Shown: positions 34,121 through 41,535 of the stretch, in pieces
Numbering within the stretch: the first letter of the stretch is position 1
Layout: each line of letters starts with the position of its first letter
From: Streptococcus sp. HMSC072G04
GTDB lineage: Bacteria > Bacillota > Bacilli > Lactobacillales > Streptococcaceae
Assembly: GCF_001813295.1 (NCBI RefSeq)
Contig: NZ_KV812019.1
Coordinates: 1-43,347, forward strand
Length of the DNA stretch: 43,347 nt
Reading direction: 5' to 3'
Program-made: the position numbers and the translations under genes
The notes under the pieces: generated by a model
Told to the model about the DNA's origin: nothing
The model's input: only the letters and a program-made list of their open reading frames with translations
Database searches by the model: none

Positions 34121-34492
34121 ATGGAAAGAAATATGGATTTATGTCGATTGATTTTATTTAAGATTGAGGCAGAGTATAAATCAACAGCACTATACAATTT
34201 AAATATTGATGGATTTGATCTTGATACAGTAGCCTATCATTGTAAAATACTGGCTGAAGCAGGCCTCCTAGATAGTTATAAACCTACATATGGAGATAAT
34301 AGAATATATTCTTTTAGTGTAGGTTCATTGACTTGGGCTGGACATGATTTTCTGGATAAAATAAGAGAAGATAATATGTGGAATAGAACAAAAAATAAGA
34401 TTAAAGACAATGCTCTGCCTATGACTTTGGAGATAATCAAAAGTGTAGCAACTAACTTAATTAATGATCAAATAAAAAATATGTTTTCTTAG
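34121..34492 (+). CDS. DUF2513-family protein
   Basis: 123-residue protein resembling DUF2513 proteins, which are common in phages and integrative elements. MDLCRLILFKIEAEYKSTALYNL at the N-terminus, DTVAYHCKILAEAGLLDSYK (probably a winged-helix part) and LTWAGHDFLDKIRED are the family's recurring motifs. The C-terminal 40 residues are variable. Function is unknown; DNA binding is possible. The composition is AT-rich compared with the genes to its left, marking the start of the mobile region. TATAAT at 34073-34078 is the likely -10, and GAGG precedes the ATG. Confidence 0.75.
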   Translation: MERNMDLCRLILFKIEAEYKSTALYNLNIDGFDLDTVAYHCKILAEAGLLDSYKPTYGDNRIYSFSVGSLTWAGHDFLDKIREDNMWNRTKNKIKDNALPMTLEIIKSVATNLINDQIKNMFS

Positions 34493-34631
34493 GGCAATTT
34501 TTTAAGTAATGTTATAGTATTTCCCTTATTCAATCAAACTTATTCAAAAAAATCTAAAATAAAAGAATAGTAAAGTCATGCTATAGACTGATATAAAGCA
34601 AATCTAAAAGCACGTGAAACCAAACCGTTTC

Positions 34632-34682
34632 AAACCAGGTCTTAAGAAAGCTCGTAAAGCATCACAATTCTCAAAACGTTAA
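34632..34682 (+). pseudogene. rpsI: 3' end fragment of rpsI (ribosomal protein S9), probable integration core site
   Basis: In frame this reads KPGLKKARKASQFSKR-stop, the C-terminal 16 residues of streptococcal ribosomal protein S9. The preceding bases do not encode S9 (no RRDSR or VERK lead-in), so the remainder of the gene is not here. Several streptococcal integrative elements insert into the 3' end of rpsI and duplicate that end as attachment site. Next to an integrase gene this is best read as an att core carried by such an element. Confidence 0.8.
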
Positions 34683-34707
34683 TCAATACGATTATATCAA
34701 CGTTTCG

Positions 34708-34745
34708 AAACACTTCATGGTTCACACCATGGAGTGTTTTTTTGA
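34708..34745 (+). terminator. Rho-independent terminator after the rpsI fragment
   Basis: AAACACTTCATGG pairs with CCATGGAGTGTTT around TTCACA, followed by a T run. Confidence 0.85.
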
Positions 34746-34760
34746 TGATTTTTAGCAAAA

Positions 34761-34792
34761 TTCACACCACTTTTCACACCAAATTCACACCA
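34761..34792. repeat. TTCACACCA direct repeats, possible integrase arm sites
   Basis: TTCACACCA occurs at 34761-34769, 34773-34781 and 34784-34792, plus once inside the terminator hairpin (34721-34729). The spacing of about 11-12 bp and the position between the att-like rpsI fragment and the int stop codon fit arm-type binding sites of a tyrosine integrase. Confidence 0.6.
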
Positions 34793-36010
34793 TTACTTTT
34801 TAAGATTACGAAAGGCAATTTCTCCAACAGCCATTGGGATTACGTTTGAAGTGTTGACATAAGTCTTAGTTGTAATCGTATCACTATGAGTGAGTGCTTC
34901 AGAAATAGCTTCCATAGAGGTTCCAGCCTGTTTAGCGAGTGTAGCTCCTGTATGTCGTAATTTATGAGGGGTTGCATGTGCGAGTTCTGGATGACGACGC
35001 TTAACAGATTTCATCTTGTTGTTAAGATAATCAGCATGGAGACAACTGTTTACATTTCCCTTTGTATCAATATACGTAAAAACATACTGTTCAGGAGTTT
35101 GCATGATGTTAAATGAAGCCAGTTCAGATTTTTGTTGCTTCTTCCAAGAATTTAACAAGTCGGTAAGTTCTTGTGGAATCGAAAAAATCGTCTTTTTATT
35201 CCCTTTAGTTGACTTTTGATTTTTATATCGATCTAAGGCTTGAACCAATTGAATTTGTTGATTTTTGAAATCAATATGTTTCCATTGCAAAGCGTAGCTC
35301 TCTGACTTTCTATCTCCTAAAAAGAAGGTAGTATAGAACAAAACATAGTCTTTGAATAGAATTTTTTCAGTCTCTAAATCCTTTTCAAAAGCTGTAAACC
35401 AAGCTTGGAGTTCTGCTTGTGATAAGTATAAGTCCTCATCATTTTTGGCTTCTTGCAGTCTAATTTTCTTAGTTGCTTTGATACGTTTGATAGTTTTTGA
35501 AATACGGTTGGTCTCGATATATTCCAACTCCTCCGCCCAATCAAAGATAGAATTAACGTAACTTCTAACAACTTTGAAGTTGGCGTATTCTTCAGCTTTT
35601 GCAGTTAATAGGTTCAATATGACTTGTTTGTTTTGATTGAGAAAATCAATCGAATAGTTCCCAAGTATAGGTAAAATATGCTTCCTAAAGACGATTTCTG
35701 TACCATCAATGGTAGCCTGTGAGGGTGGTTTGCTAGTAGATGTTGTTTGACCCGCTTTGTAAGATTCCCACCAAACGTTTTGATAGAAATCTGAAAAAAG
35801 GATAGAACCACTATTTTCTAATGAGACTGAATCTCCACTATGAATTTTATCAATCTTATTTTGAAGTTCTAGTTCATATTTTTTTGCTTCAATCCTTGTT
35901 TTGAATCGTTTTTCAATCACTTTCTTATCAACACCTAGTGAAGACTTCACATCCTCAGGAATATAGACACGTAAGCGATAGGTTCCGTTTTTAGTTTTTG
36001 TAATTGACAT
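34793..36010 (-). CDS. int: Tyrosine site-specific integrase of an rpsI-associated element
   Basis: 405-residue phage-type integrase. The N-terminal domain MSITKTKNGTYRLRVYIPEDVK is the AP2-like arm-binding region, followed by a core-binding SAM-like domain (about 70-180) and the catalytic domain with Arg234 (LGDRKSESYALQW), His349 and Arg352 (PHKLRHTGATLAKQAG), His375 and Tyr384 (ALTHSDTITTKTYVN). The start at 36010 is chosen for AAGGAG directly upstream and the family-typical MSITK beginning; the frame is open for 42 further codons upstream. It faces the rpsI fragment, as expected for an element inserted at rpsI. Confidence 0.92.
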   Translation of the reverse strand: MSITKTKNGTYRLRVYIPEDVKSSLGVDKKVIEKRFKTRIEAKKYELELQNKIDKIHSGDSVSLENSGSILFSDFYQNVWWESYKAGQTTSTSKPPSQATIDGTEIVFRKHILPILGNYSIDFLNQNKQVILNLLTAKAEEYANFKVVRSYVNSIFDWAEELEYIETNRISKTIKRIKATKKIRLQEAKNDEDLYLSQAELQAWFTAFEKDLETEKILFKDYVLFYTTFFLGDRKSESYALQWKHIDFKNQQIQLVQALDRYKNQKSTKGNKKTIFSIPQELTDLLNSWKKQQKSELASFNIMQTPEQYVFTYIDTKGNVNSCLHADYLNNKMKSVKRRHPELAHATPHKLRHTGATLAKQAGTSMEAISEALTHSDTITTKTYVNTSNVIPMAVGEIAFRNLKK

Positions 36011-36077
36011 AGTATTCTCCTTTTGAATTGAGTTAGAAAATACCATGGTTACATTATAACAAACGACCATAGAATTT

Positions 36078-36341
36078 CTACTGCTTTTGTAACCAGCGAT
36101 TGATTTCAGATTTGCTAAAGCGAACAGTTTTACCAATCTTAATGCAAGGCAATCCTTGCTTAATCCACTTGTCTAAAGTATTATTTGTTATATTCAAATA
36201 CTCACAAGTTTGCTTTTTATTTAAAAAATGATTGGTATTTTCATTAATATCTAAAAATTTATCCAGTTCTTTTTTAACAGTATCTGATATTAGTAATTGA
36301 AGTTGCCTAACCATTTCGTCGTCTGGAATAAATAAATTCAT
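36078..36341 (-). CDS. Excisionase-like helix-turn-helix protein
   Basis: 87-residue DNA-binding protein. The C-terminal half, NKKQTCEYLNITNNTLDKWIKQGLPCIKIGKTVRFSKSEINRWLQKQ, is a MerR-like excisionase domain, and the N-terminal half is a short charged helix. Standing directly upstream of int in the same orientation, it probably promotes excision or regulates int. Confidence 0.85.
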   Translation of the reverse strand: MNLFIPDDEMVRQLQLLISDTVKKELDKFLDINENTNHFLNKKQTCEYLNITNNTLDKWIKQGLPCIKIGKTVRFSKSEINRWLQKQ

Positions 36342-36476
36342 AAATAGTCCTGTTTATTTCTTTCTATTAGATTTAAATTTAATTAGTTTGGATTTTTTTA
36401 AGTCTTCAAGGGTTGAAGAGTTAAAAAATAGGAAAACGTTGCTGTAGTAATACTTTTCCATTTTTTTAATCAGAAT

Positions 36477-37832
36477 TTATATTAAAATGGAAGAAGTATT
36501 TATTTGAATTTCATTTAAAAAAGAATCCAGGGATGAACCAATGTCTTTATCCTTGATTTTATTAACGTCATTAATAAAACTATCTTTTTCTTCATTAGTA
36601 AAACTAGGGATTTTAAAAAAATGGAGTTTATTATTTTGATTACTCTTGTAACAACCAAAGTCAAAGATAGTAACAAGATATAGACTATTTAGCATTAAGC
36701 TAAAGAGATATAGTACTTGCCATGTAATCATAATAGAAAGAAAATAACTCTCATTTTTCAAATCATTCCTCCTACTTTCTTTAATCAGATTTTTTTTAGT
36801 TCTTGCACAGTTTTTTGGATTTACAAATTTAGATGCATCAATAAATAAAAAAATAGATTCATCCAATGTTATTGGATATAAATAATCCATAGCATGATTT
36901 AGTTGAGTTTCAAAAAAAGTTTTTATATATCCATCTTTACCTTTTTCTTCATACAATTCTTTCAACTTATTTTGGGTATCTCTTACTGAAGTTTGAACAA
37001 TTATCTTAAAGTTGCACAATCCTTTCTCAATTACACTATATACAAATGAATAGAGCTGATCATTGTTTAGTTTATCCAAGTCAGTACTCTTGAATTCACT
37101 TTTAATTTTTTGTTCATTCAGTGTCATTTCGTATCTATAGATGCGATATTTACGAGATACGTTTGATTCAATCTGGTTATTATGTTCAGCTTTTGCTGTT
37201 TTATCGTAAAGAACATGCAACAAGTTTTCATTTTTTTTACTTGAAAGAATATGGTGGTCTTCGGGAGTTGAACATTTTGTATAAACTTTTTTATTTACTT
37301 GAGATGTATTAGATAGAGCCCTCAATAATAAATTTCTTGTTTGAAAATGAATAATCGCATCAGTAGCAAATGTAAATGAGATTTCCATTTGATGAATCCT
37401 AATTGTTGTTGGGATAATCCAAATACCAGTTTGCTGTTTGATTTCCGTCATAACTTTTATTAGTTTCTTTCGTATTGCAGAAATAGAGAGAGTTTCAAAA
37501 TTGAGACCTCCATGATTCAGTTGTAGTAAGGAATAATTAACAGTATCTCCGATTTCTTTTTTATAAATTTTTCCAATTTCAAGTCTTCCGAATTCCCTTG
37601 ATTGGATAATTAAATCTTCTATCTGATTTGAATTGTAATTTAATTTTTTAACTTTATCAGGATTCTTTTTGCTGTATTCTATCAGTTTTTCGATGTCAAC
37701 AATTAGATTTTCACCCAAGTTAAAATCCATGCGATCAAAGCCCCAGAAGGAATTCATTAAAGTAAAACAAGATTGAATTTCTTTCTCATTTAAATGTTTC
37801 TGTTCAGTAGAAACTTTAGTATTCCTTTTCAT
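36477..37832 (-). CDS. Putative replication initiator-like protein of the element
   Basis: 451-residue protein I cannot place with certainty. Two stretches resemble phage/plasmid replication proteins of the gene II/X (CRI) type: IWIIPTTIRIHQMEISFTF (about residues 140-160) and NLLHVLYDKTAKAEHNN followed by YRIYRYEMTLNEQKIKSEF (about 205-245), where a YDK motif precedes an RYE strand. Unusually, about residues 365-395 are hydrophobic (YFLSIMITWQVLYLFSLMLN). AT content is high. Its position behind an excisionase and integrase fits a replication or mobilisation protein of a small integrative element. AGAAGGAAA lies before the ATG. The function is an inference. Confidence 0.5.
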   Translation of the reverse strand: MKRNTKVSTEQKHLNEKEIQSCFTLMNSFWGFDRMDFNLGENLIVDIEKLIEYSKKNPDKVKKLNYNSNQIEDLIIQSREFGRLEIGKIYKKEIGDTVNYSLLQLNHGGLNFETLSISAIRKKLIKVMTEIKQQTGIWIIPTTIRIHQMEISFTFATDAIIHFQTRNLLLRALSNTSQVNKKVYTKCSTPEDHHILSSKKNENLLHVLYDKTAKAEHNNQIESNVSRKYRIYRYEMTLNEQKIKSEFKSTDLDKLNNDQLYSFVYSVIEKGLCNFKIIVQTSVRDTQNKLKELYEEKGKDGYIKTFFETQLNHAMDYLYPITLDESIFLFIDASKFVNPKNCARTKKNLIKESRRNDLKNESYFLSIMITWQVLYLFSLMLNSLYLVTIFDFGCYKSNQNNKLHFFKIPSFTNEEKDSFINDVNKIKDKDIGSSLDSFLNEIQINTSSILI

Positions 37833-38108
37833 GTTTTAATGTTTCCTTCTTACTATTATTTTTGTTAGGAAGTATATTTTTAATTCAATTTAAATTCCCT
37901 ATATATAGGTATGCCATTTTTTTGACAGAAAACGCCTTTTTTTTAAAAAAAATAGTGAAAAAATGGAAAAATTTTGAAAAACAATAAAATCCACAATGTT
38001 TAATTGTTTAAAAAACGCGTAATGATAAGGGTTTGGAGAAAAAATTAGGTTTTTCCCTACTTTATTTATTTCAATGAGAGATATACAATTATTTTTTAAA
38101 TGTGCTTA

Positions 38109-39119
38109 TTAGTTTGCTTGTGCGATTAACTTATATGCATACGATTTTTGAAACTCTTCGGGACGATTGTGTCCAAGAGCACGCGATACAATTAAGCAGG
38201 CTTTTCGATCGAGGACAACGCCTTTTAATTCCCCTCTTAGATAAATTTTTTCCCTTTTATCCTTGATGTCTTTAGGATCTCGTGCGACAAGAAGATAAAG
38301 ACGTTTTGCGTATTCAGCACGATATTTATGAGGTTTTAAAGCAGATGGAACTTGAAACACACGCTTTTTACCAGCTAGCCTAAATTCTTCAACAAGCCTC
38401 TCTAATTCTTGTTGATCTCGTGTAATAATCGGAACCCAGCGGTCTCTAGCTCCTTTTGTTTTATGCTTTTTACCAATGATTTTAAGAAAGTATCGGCCAT
38501 CCTCTCGTTGGTAGAGTGAGTCTCCAGTAATTGCTTTTAATTCATTTTTTCGTAGCCCAGTGGCAGATACAATTGAAAACCAGCGATTATTTGTTTCTTC
38601 AGACATTCTGTCGTCGTTAGACTTTAAGCGATTATTCTTTTTGTTGGCTCTATATCGAATATCCGTTGCAACAAAAGTAGTAGAAGATACACCCAATACT
38701 TTGGCTAACGCTGCTTTGTAGGTTGACTGAGTAGGAGCAGAAAGCCCTGATTTCTTACAATGTTCTAAGTATTGATTTACCAAGTCAATCCATCCATCTA
38801 TAGAGTTAGATATCTCAAGAGCTTGTAAATCTTCGGCAGTAGTTGTTGCGGCGACAAAGGAAGCGAATCTGCTCCAGGATCCAGCGTAATTGTGTAAGGT
38901 TCGGTCTGTATGAATTAAATAAATATCTTCGCCAGTTTTTTTGGATTCATTTCGCTTGATACCTTTTCCTTTTTTAAAGCGCGTGACTAGATTAGTCAAT
39001 CCTTTTGATTGGACGTATTGTTTCCGACCCTCAAAAGTTGTTAGAGAATCCATCTGTCGTTTCTTAGCTTTCTCTTTAGCTTCTCGTCGTTCAGCACGAC
39101 TACGTCTCTTCTTTGCCAT
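38109..39119 (-). CDS. Divergent tyrosine recombinase
   Basis: 336-residue protein with a strongly basic N-terminus (AKKRRSRAERREAKEKAKKR) and a tyrosine-recombinase-like catalytic domain: Arg190 in VSATGLRKNELKAITGD, Lys220-222 region (GKKHKTKGARDRWVPI), His264 and Arg267 (LKPHKYRAEY), His317 (SRALGHNRP) and Tyr327 or Tyr329 (EEFQKSYAYKL). The spacing fits the R-K-HxxR-H-Y signature, although the LGH block is unusual. It is unlike the two other integrases in this window. It may resolve multimers, move DNA or belong to another inserted element. AAAGGAAAG lies before the ATG. Confidence 0.7.
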   Translation of the reverse strand: MAKKRRSRAERREAKEKAKKRQMDSLTTFEGRKQYVQSKGLTNLVTRFKKGKGIKRNESKKTGEDIYLIHTDRTLHNYAGSWSRFASFVAATTTAEDLQALEISNSIDGWIDLVNQYLEHCKKSGLSAPTQSTYKAALAKVLGVSSTTFVATDIRYRANKKNNRLKSNDDRMSEETNNRWFSIVSATGLRKNELKAITGDSLYQREDGRYFLKIIGKKHKTKGARDRWVPIITRDQQELERLVEEFRLAGKKRVFQVPSALKPHKYRAEYAKRLYLLVARDPKDIKDKREKIYLRGELKGVVLDRKACLIVSRALGHNRPEEFQKSYAYKLIAQAN

Positions 39120-39565
39120 AGTTCTTTCCTTTCTATATGTATATTGTCTACTTTTAAAGAAGTTCTTAAGAAAATTCTTAAGGTCTTTTTAATTCAAGTT
39201 GAAGTAGTGCAGTGACTTAAGCTTATATTCACTGATGTAGTATCTTCCCTTTGCTGAGGGCGCTTCTTAATTATGGTTAAGAAGATAACCAGGTCATTTA
39301 CAACATGACAAGTTGACTCAATTCAAATAAGATGTAGAGTTCCATCTTGCAGATAAAAATCTGTTGTTTTTTCTTTTTACTCTTTTTCAGGTTTAAATGC
39401 TTTTAATTTAGCGACTGAGTTAAGCTAGTTTTTTGTATTTGATTTTTAGACTTTTGCTATTTACTTTCTTTTTTATACTTTTATTCTTTACTTTGTTCCA
39501 ATTAAAAAATCTTCTTAAACTGCTGTTGACATTGCTTCTATTATTTACACTTTTATTTTTTTAAG

Positions 39566-39622
39566 TTAATGATATACAAAAACTGGTTCTTTCCTAACCC
39601 GGCTTAAACCTGCTGTTTCCAC
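39566..39622 (-). CDS. Possible leader peptide
   Basis: AAAAGGAGG is followed after eight bases by GTG and 18 codons (VETAGLSRVRKEPVFVYH-stop). The ribosome site is strong, but there is no homology support and no gene directly downstream except the recombinase about 450 bases on. It could be a leader or a relic. Confidence 0.25.
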   Translation of the reverse strand: METAGLSRVRKEPVFVYH

Positions 39623-39771
39623 GATAGCTACCTCCTTTTAAACATAAAAAAACGTAGCTATATTAGTTACGTCTCTACTTAATCAATCTTTAGTTACTAA
39701 TAGTATGCCATAAATTGATGATTCTAAAAAATAAATTTTTTCTTTTTTGTGTTATTCGGTTTTACTTCGGA

Positions 39772-39824
39772 CTGTGTGTTTAGCGTGACTTACACATACG
39801 TTTCTGTCAACGCTAAACACACAG
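39772..39824. repeat. 53-bp inverted repeat
   Basis: CTGTGTGTTTAGCGT (39772-39786) and ACGCTAAACACACAG (39810-39824) are perfect 15-bp inverted arms. The 23-bp spacer begins GAC and ends GTCA, extending the symmetry with a one-base offset. No T run follows, so it is not a terminator. It could be a recombinase crossover site, a double-strand origin or an oriT hairpin. Confidence 0.75.
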
Positions 39825-40461
39825 AAAAGTCAACGACGTAACATAAGAACAGAATTAATTGAAATGGTATTCGAAGGTAAATGCACTAAAGTTTCTTATA
39901 TAGATTGAAAATCAGAAATCTCAAAAAGTAATTAAAATCATCACATTTTTTTAATACGTGTAAAAAATTTTAAATTCAAGATGTGTCTGATATGTTTAAA
40001 TTAATTTAATTATTGATAGTGTCCTTTTCAAATGTCGAAGAGAATTCCAAAACTTATCGATTGTAATCACCAAAAAAGTAGGAAGATATTGAGCAAACGA
40101 TAAATTTTTTAGCTTGCTGAAGAAATTATCCTAATATGAAATAAATACATTGAGAACAAGTGTTTCAGTGTGTTTTTGTGGTAAAATATAAAAGATTTGT
40201 AAGAAAAACGAACGTATTTTTTAAGAAGTATTTGAACTAAGTGTGTTAAAAAGTTTCAATCAATATTTAAATTGCTATAAGACTTTATAGTAAAAATTGG
40301 TTGTAAAATATTAAGAACATAAAACTCAGGAAGATATTTTAAAGAATTAGGGAGAAATAAGTTAGTATTTTAATGAACATTGACATTATTTGTCCATAGG
40401 ATATGATAAAGTAATCCTGTCAATGAAATCAACATAGAAAAATAAAATTGAGGATAGATTT

Positions 40462-40640
40462 ATGTTAGAACAGCAAATCAAAAATACATTAAAAGAACCT
40501 TTAAAAAAATTGGCTGATACATATCATGATATAGTTCTGATGTTGATGAAACGGATAATTTTCAAAAATGTCGTTGGTGTGGTTCTGAGGACACAAGAGG
40601 AGATATAAAGTTATTCTTGATAGATAAAAAAATATTATAA
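40462..40640 (+). pseudogene. Frameshifted small gene with a zinc-ribbon-like half-motif
   Basis: Reading starts MLEQQIKNTLKEPLKKLADTYHD with a promoter upstream (TTGACA/TATGAT, 16-base spacing). Near 40530 a one-base frame change leads into SSDVDETDNFQKCRWCGSED and on to a stop at 40638-40640, a sensible protein-like continuation with a CxxC motif. Unshifted reading instead stops at 40608 after 25 non-protein-like codons. A single missing A in GATAATAGT would restore a protein of about 60 residues. Confidence 0.5.
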
Positions 40641-40763
40641 AACCACTATCAGATTATGAACTGCTACCCAAAAGCTAGGCAGTAAGAATAAAACTTTTGG
40701 AGTCAGTACCTTTTTTGAAAAATCGTTTTTTTATTTTTACAAAAAAATGGCATAATAATAGTG

Positions 40764-40797
40764 AAGAAAAAAAGGCAGTGGTGAACTGTCTTTTTTT
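40764..40797 (+). terminator. Terminator or attenuator ahead of the leader peptide
   Basis: A run of A then GGCAGT, loop GGTGA, ACTGTC and seven T. TATAAT-like sequence lies just upstream (CATAATAAT, 40751-40759). Confidence 0.6.
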
Positions 40798-40821
40798 GTT
40801 CCTCAAAAAAGGAGGTAGAAG

Positions 40822-40872
40822 ATGCTAAAGCCAAATCATTTAATAATATTAAAGAGAGTAAGGCCACCGTAA
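40822..40872 (+). CDS. Possible 16-residue leader peptide
   Basis: AAAAAAGGAGG precedes ATG by six bases; the reading frame is MLKPNHLIILKRVRPP-stop. It sits between a terminator-like hairpin and the gene at 40924. It could regulate that gene by translation, but nothing proves it is made. Confidence 0.3.
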   Translation: MLKPNHLIILKRVRPP

Positions 40873-40923
40873 ATCTAGGGATAAAAAAATCTTTTTCTAA
40901 AAAAATAATTGGAGGAAAACAAA

Positions 40924-41343
40924 ATGAAAACCTATAAAAAGTATGTGGTTTTTTTAACTCAACAATATATTTCAGAGTTAATTAATTGCAATGAAGAAAT
41001 CAATATTAGAATGTTTTATTCAACATTTGATGAGGATCAGTATATTTCAATCTTGAATGATCAAGATCAAGAAGTATCATTCAATTTTGTAAATGATAGT
41101 ATTGAAATTGAATTAATTGATCCGTTGTGTGAGAAAATTTTGATTACATTTGATACTGTAGAACAAACAGCCAAAACCCATCAAGTAATCAAATTTCTCT
41201 TAGATTTGTTTTTTAAATTCAATTGGCATGAATCAGTTGCAGCGTTATCAGTTGCAGATTTCTGGGAATTGATCAAAAATTACGAGGAAGATAACCTCGA
41301 TATGACATTTGGTTACCCAAGAATCGCAGGCTCTAATAGCTAA
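40924..41343 (+). CDS. Hypothetical acidic protein next to the Tn916-type end
   Basis: 139-residue acidic protein of unknown family, with no signal or membrane segment. It alternates predicted strands (KYVVFLTQQYISELI, FYSTFDEDQYISILNDQDQEVSF) and a helical C-terminal part (QVIKFLLDLFFKFNWHESVAAL, DFWELIKNYEED). GGAGG is eight bases before the ATG at 40924; an in-frame upstream ATG at 40909 lacks a ribosome site. It ends just before the Tn916-type terminus, so it probably belongs to the older host element rather than to the transposon. Confidence 0.65.
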   Translation: MKTYKKYVVFLTQQYISELINCNEEINIRMFYSTFDEDQYISILNDQDQEVSFNFVNDSIEIELIDPLCEKILITFDTVEQTAKTHQVIKFLLDLFFKFNWHESVAALSVADFWELIKNYEEDNLDMTFGYPRIAGSNS

Positions 41344-41535
41344 AAGCCATATTTTTCTTTGAAACAAAGTATAAATTTCTAATTATCTTTTTATATTTTC
41401 TTAAATGCTCGTAAAGCCTTATTCTATGTGCTTTCGAGTATTTTTACTGTAGGAAGATACTTCACGTTTCTTTGCATATTTCCTCATGTCTTAGCTGTCA
41501 GAAGTGGTAAATAAGTAGTAAATTCATTTGTACTA
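41344..41535. mobile_element. Terminal region of a Tn916-family element
   Basis: The non-coding stretch between the int stop and the acidic-protein gene. Near int it contains AGTAGTA and TACTACT arms (41514-41520 and 41531-41537) around AATTCATTTG, similar to the DR2-type integrase arm sites of Tn916. The exact transposon terminus is somewhere between 41344 and about 41400 (AAAGTATAAATTTCTAATT region) and I cannot fix it by eye. Confidence 0.65.

Larger units (their letters stand above)
39120..40461. other. Long AT-rich stretch without a recognisable gene
   Basis: About 1.3 kb with stop codons in all frames. It holds a 53-bp inverted repeat (39772-39824), a possible 18-codon leader (39566-39622, minus strand), T-rich near-repeats of a TATTTACTTT / TACTTTTATT type at 39460-39560, and a good promoter (TTGACA 40380-40385, TATGAT 40402-40407) for the broken gene at 40462. 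It may be the control or origin region of the element. Confidence 0.6.

Noticed and set aside
33915..34151. 78-codon reading frame after sdpI
   Set aside because: Its first 20 codons are the sdpRI terminator, there is no ribosome site and no protein-like composition.
34761..34792. TTCACACCA repeats as a CRISPR or iteron array
   Set aside because: Repeat units are nine bases with spacers of 2-3 bases and no cas gene; arm-type integrase sites explain them better.
39160..39182. CTTAAG pair upstream of the second recombinase as a CiaR box
   Set aside because: The spacing is one base too long (12 instead of 11 between repeat starts) and no -10 lies at the right distance.
41405..41420. GCTCGTAAAGC shared between the Tn916-type end and the rpsI fragment, possibly a second att core
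   Set aside because: Only 11 bases match, flanks do not align, and it belongs to the transposon's own end; probably chance.
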